Assembly: GCA_900757415.1 (NCBI GenBank)
Contig: CAAENU010000007.1
Span: 1 to 12,057, forward strand
Reading direction: 5' to 3'
Length of the DNA: 12,057 nucleotides
From: an uncultured Oscillospiraceae bacterium
Lineage (GTDB): Bacteria; Bacillota; Clostridia; Oscillospirales; Oscillospiraceae
The notes beneath the pieces are model-generated. The model worked only from the letters and a program-made list of their open reading frames with translations. It did not search any database and was not told the origin of the DNA. Below, piece after piece: positions 6,052 to 12,057 of the stretch (the first letter of the stretch is position 1; the number at the start of each line of letters is the position of its first letter). Position numbers and translations under genes: made by a program.

Positions 6052-6741
6052 TCATCTTATATCCCTGTATCTGCTGGCGATCTCCTCTATGTCCACGCCC
6101 CGCCTGTACAGGCACCTGAGATTGAACATCTGCCACATGGTTATGATTGGATTGCACCTGTTATACCTCCGCCCGGATGTGATTATCCTGCCTGGCAGCA
6201 GATACAGCTTTTCGCTTCTCCGTTTCATGATGCGCGAAAGCTCATAGTCTTCCATTATGGGCAGGTCCGGAAATCCATTTACCTCGAAAAAAAGGTCTTT
6301 ATCCATAAATATTCCCTGATCCCCGAAGGCGATATGCCACAGCCGCGCCCGCAGGTTTGAGTTCAGCGTGTTGCAGCCCATGAACGGCCCGTCGTAATCA
6401 AAGCCTATGTGGAAGCAGCCGAAGCGGGCCCCCGCGTTCACGGCGGCGATTATCTCCTCCGCACCGTCTTTGGGCAGCAGACTGTCGCAGTGGGAAAACC
6501 ACAGTATATCCCCGGCGGCCTCCTTTGCAGCGGCATTCATCTGCCTTGCCCTTCCCTTGCCGCATCTAAGCACCCGGTATCTCCCGCCTATAATGTCCGG
6601 CGTGCCGTCAGTGCTGCCTCCGTCTGCGAATATGACCTCGTGCAAACCGTCGACGCCTGCTATGTTGTCCATGCAGGCCCTTATCTTGCCGCTCTCGTTG
6701 TAGACCGGTATTATCAGCGATACCTTTAAGCCCTGCCGCAC
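6052..6741 (-). CDS. Family-2 glycosyltransferase of the TIGR04283 type
   Basis: A 229-residue soluble GT-A glycosyltransferase. Motifs in order: IIPVYNE (10-16), ADGGSTDGT (39-47), GRARQMN (63-69, the hallmark of this subfamily), FSHCDS (82-87, in place of the usual FLHADT and holding the metal/nucleotide aspartate), GDQGIFM (140-146) and PIMEDYELSRI (161-171). Members are often labelled 'rSAM/selenodomain-associated transferase 2' or 'arsenosugar biosynthesis glycosyltransferase'; donor and acceptor are not established, and no ArsM or ArsS gene is visible here. The start is GTG 6741, the only plausible start codon, with AAGGA 6 bases upstream. It overlaps the kinase gene by 16 bases, so the two are translationally coupled. 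It is the last gene of the right-hand operon. Confidence 0.88.
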   Translation of the reverse strand: MRQGLKVSLIIPVYNESGKIRACMDNIAGVDGLHEVIFADGGSTDGTPDIIGGRYRVLRCGKGRARQMNAAAKEAAGDILWFSHCDSLLPKDGAEEIIAAVNAGARFGCFHIGFDYDGPFMGCNTLNSNLRARLWHIAFGDQGIFMDKDLFFEVNGFPDLPIMEDYELSRIMKRRSEKLYLLPGRIITSGRRYNRCNPIITMWQMFNLRCLYRRGVDIEEIASRYRDIR

Positions 6742-7754
6742 AGGAAGTCCTTCCTCACGTAATTATCAAGTATGTTGCTCAAGAAGTCCGGCGCCAGATA
6801 CGCCTGTATCTTCTTGAAGGTGATTTCGTTTCTCAGCGCCCTTCCCGGCTCCGAATATTCGCGCACGGCCATGGCGCACCAGGTTATGCCTCTCAGGCAG
6901 GTCACTTTAAAGAACAGCGGCAGCCGCTCCCTTACCGTCGAGGTGTCCATTCTGTCTCCCACGGCGGCTATGTAGTTATCCGCAAAGGTCGCTATTTCCT
7001 CCGGTGTAAGTATGGTATCCGTTTTCCAGAAGGTAGTGGTAGGCACGAGGAAGTGGGCAAGATCCTGGGCCGGCTCGCTCAAAAGCGGCTTTTCCCAGTC
7101 GATAAGGTAGCTTTTGCCGTCGGGGTTTATCAGGAAATTGCCGGAGTTGAGCTCGGTATTGACTATGCATACCGGCGCACCCGACGTTTCCTTGAGGGGC
7201 AGCCCGCCCGTTTCGGTTATCAGCGTATCTATTAGCCCGCATGCCCGCTTATCCGCCCTATCCCATTCGAGATAATGCTGCGCCATAGCGAGGCACTCGT
7301 CATATATGCCCTGTGCCGGGGCCTCCCGCCTGATTATCCGGGTGCTTTCCGGCACCTTCAGGCTGTGTATGTCCGCAAGTATCTCCGCCGCCGTCCGCAT
7401 ATCCCTCTGATAGTTCAGCGGAGCGCCCGGCAGCCATTCCATGACGGTCACGCCGTAAGGCAGCTGTTTTTTTGAGTCATCGCAGAATACTGCCCTTGGC
7501 GTTCGACCTGATGGTTCAAGGTCCTTCAATGCGAAATACTCATATTCCGCCTGCCGCTCAAGGTGCATCTGGCTGGCCGTACTCACCCTCAGCACCAGCC
7601 TTTTACCGGTGATGGGGTGCACAAAGGAATAATTTAAGTTGTACTCGCCGCAGCCCAGCGGAAAGAGGTTTATCTCCTCGTACCCGCGAAGGCCCATTGC
7701 GTTCTGAAAGCTGTAGCCGTTGACATAATCCCTCAGCTGTTTTTCCTTTAGCAT
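6726..7754 (-). CDS. Choline-kinase/APH-like phosphotransferase with altered catalytic motif
   Basis: A 342-residue protein-kinase-like fold enzyme of the aminoglycoside phosphotransferase/choline kinase group. LGCGEYNLNY (33-42) is the nucleotide loop, VLRVS with Arg56 replaces the usual Lys as in choline kinases, MEWLPGAPL (105-113) is the hinge, and YLIDWEKP (216-223) holds the metal-binding Asp219. The catalytic loop, normally HxDxxxxN, reads NTELNSGN (199-206): His becomes Asn199 and the base Asp becomes Glu201, while Asn206 is kept. It may therefore have slow or unusual chemistry, or act on a different substrate. The start is ATG 7754, with AAGGAGG 7 bases upstream, 14 bases after the nucleotidyltransferase-like gene. 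Its position between that gene and a glycosyltransferase suggests it phosphorylates an imported alcohol or sugar; that is an inference. Confidence 0.82.
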   Translation of the reverse strand: MLKEKQLRDYVNGYSFQNAMGLRGYEEINLFPLGCGEYNLNYSFVHPITGKRLVLRVSTASQMHLERQAEYEYFALKDLEPSGRTPRAVFCDDSKKQLPYGVTVMEWLPGAPLNYQRDMRTAAEILADIHSLKVPESTRIIRREAPAQGIYDECLAMAQHYLEWDRADKRACGLIDTLITETGGLPLKETSGAPVCIVNTELNSGNFLINPDGKSYLIDWEKPLLSEPAQDLAHFLVPTTTFWKTDTILTPEEIATFADNYIAAVGDRMDTSTVRERLPLFFKVTCLRGITWCAMAVREYSEPGRALRNEITFKKIQAYLAPDFLSNILDNYVRKDFLCGRA

Positions 7755-7768
7755 TTTCGCGCCTCCTT

Positions 7769-8413
7769 TTAAAGTATTTTATCTATACATTGCGCAGTGC
7801 GGCTACTCTTGCCGCAAAGTCTTTTTTTCAATTCCATAAGGTCCTGTGGCGTATCCACATCGCGGCACATCATAGCCGGGGCAAAGCTTAGCCCTGCCTC
7901 CTTCACGGCGGCAACCGCATTATCGTATACGCTGTCGGTTCCATACTCCTGCTTTTCAAATACCGCCTTGTTTGGCTTTTTCATGCCCACGAGGTAATAT
8001 CCTCCGTCCTCCGTCGGCCCGAGGGTAACGTCTGCGCTCTCCAGCGCGTCAAATCCGCTTTGGAGATGGGCGGCCGTTATTTCGGGTATGTCGCTGCCTA
8101 TGAGCACGCATTTGCCGTAGCCCATCGCGAGAACTGACCTTATGGCGTTGTACATTCTCTCTCCAAGGCCATAGCCCCGCTGGGGCAGCATGCTGACAGC
8201 ATAAGGGAATATGCCGCGCAATGCCTGCCAGCCGGCGCCCTCCTCAAAGCATATGAAGGTGTCGCAGCCGAATTCGCCGCACACCTCTGAAGTATCGTAT
8301 AAAAACGCGGTGTGCAGCTCTGCGCATTGTTCTTTGGCAAGCAGCGGCATGAGCCGCGTCTTGGTATGTCCCGGCACAGGCACTCTCGTAAAGCATATAA
8401 CGGCGTCCTTCAT
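7769..8413 (-). CDS. TIGR04282-type nucleotidyltransferase-like protein (DUF2064)
   Basis: A 214-residue GT-A-like protein of the family labelled 'rSAM/selenodomain-associated transferase 1' or 'TIGR04282 arsenosugar biosynthesis glycosyltransferase', distantly like MobA/CofC nucleotidyltransferases. Seen motifs: RVPVPGHTKTRL (10-21, the G-x-x-K-T-R-L nucleotide loop), GSDIPEIT (106-113, the metal-binding Asp), GPTEDGGYYLVG (132-143) and CRDVDTPQDL (183-192). The family shape fits activation of a phosphorylated substrate with an NTP, but the true reaction is unknown. Its ATG overlaps the stop of the ATPase gene by 4 bases (ATGA), so its synthesis is coupled to that of the transporter. The kinase gene follows after 14 bases, and the glycosyltransferase after that. 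Confidence 0.86.
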   Translation of the reverse strand: MKDAVICFTRVPVPGHTKTRLMPLLAKEQCAELHTAFLYDTSEVCGEFGCDTFICFEEGAGWQALRGIFPYAVSMLPQRGYGLGERMYNAIRSVLAMGYGKCVLIGSDIPEITAAHLQSGFDALESADVTLGPTEDGGYYLVGMKKPNKAVFEKQEYGTDSVYDNAVAAVKEAGLSFAPAMMCRDVDTPQDLMELKKRLCGKSSRTAQCIDKIL

Positions 8414-9102
8414 GCCTCGCCCTCCTTATTCCCGAGGTACGCGGCCATCTCGTCCCGCGCCCCCTGCCGCATTACGCGTCCATCCCTCATGACCGCTATC
8501 CTGTCCGCCATGGCAAAGGCCTCCTGCCTGTCGTGGGTGACAAGCACGGTAGTAGTCCTGAACTTCTTATGCAGTTCCAGCACCAGTGCGCGTATTTCCT
8601 CCTTAAGCTCATTATCCAGCGCCGTAAACGGCTCGTCCAGCAGCAACAGCCTTGGCTGGGCCGCCAGCGCGCGGGCAAGCGCAACCCGCTGCTGCTGCCC
8701 GCCCGAAAGCTCATTTATCCTTCTGCTTTCGAGGCCGCACAGCTGTACGCTTTTCATCAGCTGCCCCGCCTGCTCCAGCCTCTGCCTTTTCGGCACTCCC
8801 TGCATCTTTATGGGGAAGGCTACGTTTTCCAGCGCCGTCATATTCGGGAACAGCCGCATATCCTGAAAAACTATGACAGCTCCCCGTTTGTGGGGCAGAA
8901 CATTTGCCATGTCCTCCCCGCCTATGAGTATGCTGCCGCTCTTAGGGGGCAGTATGCCGGCTACAGCCTTCAGCAGCGTGCTCTTGCCGCAGCCGGAAGG
9001 CCCGAGGAGTCCCATAAGCTCCCCGCCCTTCACCGAAAAGTCAACGCCCTTCAGTATGGGCTGACCCTTTATATACACAAAAAGGCCGTTTACCTCAAGC
9101 AT
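8410..9102 (-). CDS. ynjD: YnjD-like ABC transporter ATPase
   Basis: A 230-residue nucleotide-binding subunit: Walker A GPSGCGKST (34-42), Q-loop VFQDMRLFPNMT (Gln80), signature LSGGQQQR (132-139), Walker B LLLLDEPFTALD (152-163) and His190 in VTHDRQEA. The frame is open to an ATG at 9129, but ATG 9102, giving MLEVNGLFVY, matches where such ATPases and E. coli YnjD begin and is preceded by two AAAGGAG stretches. It then overlaps the upstream permease by 8 bases and the next gene by 4. By itself it would be called a generic spermidine/thiamine-type ATPase; the YnjD name rests on the YnjB-type binding protein heading the same operon. Confidence 0.87.
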   Translation of the reverse strand: MLEVNGLFVYIKGQPILKGVDFSVKGGELMGLLGPSGCGKSTLLKAVAGILPPKSGSILIGGEDMANVLPHKRGAVIVFQDMRLFPNMTALENVAFPIKMQGVPKRQRLEQAGQLMKSVQLCGLESRRINELSGGQQQRVALARALAAQPRLLLLDEPFTALDNELKEEIRALVLELHKKFRTTTVLVTHDRQEAFAMADRIAVMRDGRVMRQGARDEMAAYLGNKEGEA

Positions 9103-9898
9103 CGGCTCCTTTGCCTCCTTTGTTAACATTATATATCAGCAGCTCCAACATTGCGAATACTCCCAGGGCAGATAGGGTGAATGCCATTGCGTACACAGAC
9201 GCCAGGCTTCTGTCTCCCCCCTGGATATACGGCACCAGCACCAGCGATATGGTATTTATCCTGCCGCCGCCTATTATAAGAGTGGTGAAATACTGGCTGT
9301 AGGAAATTATGAATCCCATGGAAAACGAGCTCATTATGCCGGGCATAAGGTTTGGCAGCGTCACCTCGAAAAATGCCCGGAACGGCCCTGCGCCCAGCGT
9401 AGCCGCCTGCTCCTCAAATTTATCGCCCAGCGCCGCCGTAACGTCTGTCATTATGGTTATGCAGTATGGTACGGAAGCCACGGTGTGTATCAGTATGATC
9501 CCCGCTATGCTGTCTCCGAGGCCCACCTTCAGCAGCATTATCTGGGCGCCTATTGCCAGCACCGTACCTGGCACCAGCAGCGGCAAAAGGCTGAAAAACC
9601 TTATCAGCCCCTTGCCCCGGAATTCATACAGCTCGGTAGCACGGGCTGTGGCTATGCCTATTGTAGTGCTTATGGCCGCCACTGCGAAGGAAAGCGATAT
9701 GCTGCTCAGCAGCAGCTTAGGCAGCTTGGCCGAGCCAAAGATAAGCTCCTTTACCGTCCGCAGCGACAGGCTTTCCGGCAGTATCCCGGGCCAAGGCCAC
9801 CGGGCGGCAAAGCACCATATGAGCAGCACTATGGCGGGCAGTATTATGCACGCCGCCGTAAGCCACAGCACCGGCTTTAAAAGCCTTCCCCTCTTCAT
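9095..9898 (-). CDS. ABC transporter permease, second subunit (C-terminal half of YnjC-like)
   Basis: A 267-residue integral membrane protein. A basic start (MKRGRLLKP) is followed by hydrophobic segments near 10-30, 62-85, 100-124, 130-150, 187-210 and 235-256. The ATPase-contact EAA loop is FEEQAATLGAGPFRAFFEV (161-179) followed by TLP. The start ATG 9898 overlaps the stop of the first permease by 4 bases, with GGGAGG 6 bases upstream. In E. coli YnjC a single chain carries two permease halves; here they are separate genes, and this one corresponds to the second half by order. It should pair with the neighbouring permease to form a heterodimeric channel. Confidence 0.85.
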   Translation of the reverse strand: MKRGRLLKPVLWLTAACIILPAIVLLIWCFAARWPWPGILPESLSLRTVKELIFGSAKLPKLLLSSISLSFAVAAISTTIGIATARATELYEFRGKGLIRFFSLLPLLVPGTVLAIGAQIMLLKVGLGDSIAGIILIHTVASVPYCITIMTDVTAALGDKFEEQAATLGAGPFRAFFEVTLPNLMPGIMSSFSMGFIISYSQYFTTLIIGGGRINTISLVLVPYIQGGDRSLASVYAMAFTLSALGVFAMLELLIYNVNKGGKGADA

Positions 9899-10764
9899 GC
9901 TTCGCCTCCCAGCCGCTTTATGAGCCGACGTATTCCGATGCTGTACAGCGCCGCCATGAGCACAGAAAGCATCAGTATCACCCCAAACATGGCCATTGCC
10001 AGCGGCCGCTGCAAAAGATCCGGACTGAGGTATGTTATGTACGCCTGCACAGGCAGCGCCTTTGGCAGCGTGGAGCCCAGCAGCGCAGGCAGCTCATACC
10101 CGCCGAAGGCATATATGAATATTATGAGCGCAGCCTTTGATACGGCGGGCAGGCTCATGGGCAGCGTCACCGAGAAAAAGCTCCTCAAGGGCGATGCGCC
10201 AAGGTTTTCCGCCGCCTCACCCAATGTATTGGAAACCGACGCCATCAGCGCCAGCGTATAGTACGCCACGAAGGGTATCTCCTTCCAGAGATATCCGGCT
10301 ATCGCGCCGCCGTAGCCGGGTGTGAACAGGATCTGCGGAAACTTGGTATAGTCGGATATCAGCCCGAGGCCGTATGCCGCACGGGCGACAATACCAGTCT
10401 GGCCCAGCAGCGTCATAATGAACAGCGCAACCACCGTGTGGGGCACCAGTATGGGGAAGCGTACCGTGTACAGCATGCCGCCCCCCGCCCTGCGCTTCAC
10501 CAGCGCCGTGCACAGCAGCGTGCCCAGCGCCGCCGCCAGCAGCGTCGAAACAAAGGCTATTCTCAGGCTCACCCATAGTGCGCTCAGAAATTCCGGCCGT
10601 TTGAACACTTCCCTGTAATATCCGAGCGTTATCTTCGTCAGGCCAAAGGCCGGAACATAGCCGATGCTTTGCAGCAGCACGTTTACGCAGGCGATAATTA
10701 CCGTCAGCGTCACGGCCATAAGCGGCAGCAGCAGTATTACAGGCGTCAGCTTGCTGTTTCTCAT
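9895..10764 (-). CDS. ABC transporter permease, first subunit (N-terminal half of YnjC-like)
   Basis: A 289-residue integral membrane protein. The frame reaches back to a TTG at 10785, but ATG 10764 has AAAGGG 5 bases upstream and gives a normal opening (MRNSKLTPV), so it is preferred. Hydrophobic segments lie near 8-30, 62-88, 102-125, 150-176, 207-228 and 254-276. The EAA loop is EAAENLGASPLRSFFSVTLP (183-202), a good match to the family. It stands between the binding-protein and second permease genes, separated from the former by 83 bases with a hairpin and overlapping the latter by 4 bases. Substrate unknown, as for the whole YnjBCD family. Confidence 0.86.
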   Translation of the reverse strand: MRNSKLTPVILLLPLMAVTLTVIIACVNVLLQSIGYVPAFGLTKITLGYYREVFKRPEFLSALWVSLRIAFVSTLLAAALGTLLCTALVKRRAGGGMLYTVRFPILVPHTVVALFIMTLLGQTGIVARAAYGLGLISDYTKFPQILFTPGYGGAIAGYLWKEIPFVAYYTLALMASVSNTLGEAAENLGASPLRSFFSVTLPMSLPAVSKAALIIFIYAFGGYELPALLGSTLPKALPVQAYITYLSPDLLQRPLAMAMFGVILMLSVLMAALYSIGIRRLIKRLGGEA

Positions 10765-10783
10765 CTGTACCCTTTGATACCAC

Positions 10784-10813
10784 AAAACGGTGCGGCATAT
10801 TTGGGGCCGCGCC
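10784..10813 (-). terminator. Hairpin with short T-run between binding protein and permease, possible attenuator
   Basis: On the minus strand GGCGCGGC (10813-10806) pairs with GCCGCACC (10796-10789) with one mismatch around a 9-base loop, and is followed by G and four T. It is too weak to be a full terminator. Such structures after a binding-protein gene often let more binding protein than permease be made; here that is an inference. Confidence 0.45.
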
Positions 10814-10847
10814 GTCCTGTGTTTATAATATTATTGGAGGGGAAAGC

Positions 10848-12057
10848 TCAGTTATTGTACCGGCCCACGACGTCGGTAAGCCATATGTCCTCTATGATGG
10901 GAACGAGGTTTGCCGGCATCTCCGGCAGGCGGTGAGCAAGAAGCTCCGCCTGTGAAAGTACTCCTTTGCCGAGATCCACAGCGTCAAACGCGGCCCTTTC
11001 TTTATCGCTCAGCTTGTCAGCAGCCACCACGGGCAGGGTGCGGAGCTCAGAATACTGAGTGAGCTGCAGATCTGGGGACAACATGGCGTTTATTGCCACC
11101 ATGGCCCCCGCCTTGTTTGGGGAATCAAATGCTATGGCCATGTAGTTTGTGTTGCCTATGGTGCCTTTATCGAATACGAAGGTGCGGGTAGTTTGGGTAT
11201 ATGTTCCCTTATCTATTCCGGTAGCTGCCGCGAAGGGGCTGTAGCTCATTGAGCACACCAGCTCACCGTCAGCAAACATAGCATCAACGGCGGTGGAGGA
11301 TTCCGGGAATGTCCTGCCCTCGTTCCAGAGATAGGGATTCAGCTCCCGAAGGTAGGTAAGGGCGGGCTCTATGGCGGCCTTTATGGTATCCCGGTCAGCG
11401 GCCATGTCCTGGAACTGCTCCCAGCCGCAGAGCTCGTATATGAGGTTCCTTACGAAAGCGCTGCCGGTAAAGTCGGGCAGTGCGGGATACGTTACCTTGC
11501 CCTTATACTTCTTGCAGTAGTCGAGAAATTCCTCCGCCGACGCGGGAGCCTCGGGGGTTACCGCGCTGTCGTTGTACAGCACCATCTGTGCCTTTCCGTA
11601 GGGGGCCTCGAATCCCTCGATTGGCATGCAGAAGTCTTTCAAGGTCTCCGGGTCTTTGGTGTCGATATACGCGGCCATGTTGGGCAGCTTATCGGTGAAG
11701 GGCCCCCAGAGCAGGCCGTTTTCCTTGGCGGAGTAGAAGTTCTCGCCGTTTATCCATATAATATCTATGGAGCCGGACTGGGTATCGGCCTGTTTTTCGC
11801 CGGAAAGCTTTGCAAGTATATCGTCTATGTTCATGCCCACCACTTGGAGGGTAATGTCATGGTTTTTCTTGAGACAATCCGCCACGGTGGTATTCAGCCA
11901 GTTGTTGCGGTTCTCATCGCCGCCCCAGCCGTAGAAGGTAACCGTGCTGCCCTCTGCCGCCTCGGCTATGGCGTCCCATCCTGCGCTCTCAAGGTCTATT
12001 GCCGCAGGTTCCGCAGGCTTTGCGCAGGCGCATAGGCTCAGCGCCATAATGAGCATA
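10848..12057 (-). CDS. ynjB: YnjB-like ABC transporter substrate-binding lipoprotein (5' end outside the window)
   Basis: An extracytoplasmic binding protein, 402 residues from the first in-window ATG (12056). That Met is probably not the start: the visible signal segment MLIMALSLCAC has no basic N-region, so the gene should begin a little beyond the right edge. The lipid Cys is residue 11 in this numbering. It matches the YnjB family (COG4134) along its length: VTFYGWGGDENRNNWLN (39-55), GSIDIIWINGENF (95-107), VTYPALPDFTGSAF (188-201), LNPYLWNEGRTFPES (239-253) and GNTNYMAI (301-308), followed by a LSPDLQL motif. E. coli YnjB has near-identical motifs in this order, as recalled. The ligand is not known for the family; a thiamine link appears only in automatic labels. 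It heads the operon with the permeases, ATPase and three transferase-like enzymes. Confidence 0.88.
   Translation of the reverse strand, partial: MLIMALSLCACAKPAEPAAIDLESAGWDAIAEAAEGSTVTFYGWGGDENRNNWLNTTVADCLKKNHDITLQVVGMNIDDILAKLSGEKQADTQSGSIDIIWINGENFYSAKENGLLWGPFTDKLPNMAAYIDTKDPETLKDFCMPIEGFEAPYGKAQMVLYNDSAVTPEAPASAEEFLDYCKKYKGKVTYPALPDFTGSAFVRNLIYELCGWEQFQDMAADRDTIKAAIEPALTYLRELNPYLWNEGRTFPESSTAVDAMFADGELVCSMSYSPFAAATGIDKGTYTQTTRTFVFDKGTIGNTNYMAIAFDSPNKAGAMVAINAMLSPDLQLTQYSELRTLPVVAADKLSDKERAAFDAVDLGKGVLSQAELLAHRLPEMPANLVPIIEDIWLTDVVGRYNN

Noticed and set aside
6052..8413. Arsenosugar biosynthesis cluster
   Set aside because: The two transferases belong to families often given that label, but no ArsM methyltransferase or radical-SAM ArsS gene is visible. 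The neighbours are a kinase and a YnjBCD importer, so the label would over-state the evidence.
1..12057. CRISPR array, tRNA, rRNA, insertion sequence or attachment site
   Set aside because: I looked for regularly spaced repeats, cloverleaf-like elements, transposase motifs and long inverted repeats and saw none; only the short repeats listed above were found.

Overview
The window looks like an anaerobic Bacillota chromosome, most likely class Clostridia. The reasons are strong AAGGAGG-type ribosome sites, short Lys-rich lipoprotein signals ending in Ala-Ala-Cys, Gram-positive-style lipoprotein binding proteins, a moderately GC-rich base composition by eye, and frequent ATA isoleucine codons. 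The taxon is an inference; no rRNA or other marker gene is present. Every recognisable gene lies on the minus strand, so the window is best read from right to left.

Right part (12057 to 6052): one tightly packed, translationally coupled operon. It encodes a YnjB-type binding lipoprotein (its 5' end is outside the window), two permeases, an ATPase, a TIGR04282-type nucleotidyltransferase-like enzyme, a choline-kinase/APH-like kinase with an altered catalytic motif, and a TIGR04283 family-2 glycosyltransferase. Several neighbours overlap by 4 to 16 bases. The gene set suggests import of a small molecule, then phosphorylation, nucleotide activation and transfer. The substrate is unknown.

Middle part (5848 to 838): a second operon. 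It encodes a SsuB/TauB-type ATPase, a lipoprotein that fuses an exported rhodanese domain to an NMT1/SsuA-type binding protein, a matching permease, the ruin of an enolase-superfamily (mandelate racemase type) dehydratase, and an intact small/large subunit pair of the UxaA/SuyAB dehydratase-lyase family. The operon closes with a strong intrinsic terminator at 838-880. A sulfonate-type importer, a sulfurtransferase domain and a SuyAB-like lyase together suggest uptake and desulfonation of a sulfolactate-like compound. A plain sugar-acid pathway remains possible.

Left part (837 to 1): a short regulatory region with a 12-base perfect palindrome and a near-ideal promoter (TTTACA-17-TATAAT). It drives a cas3 gene that runs off the left edge. 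Only the HD-nuclease part is visible, and its metal-binding residues are intact. No CRISPR array, tRNA, rRNA or insertion sequence was seen in the window.
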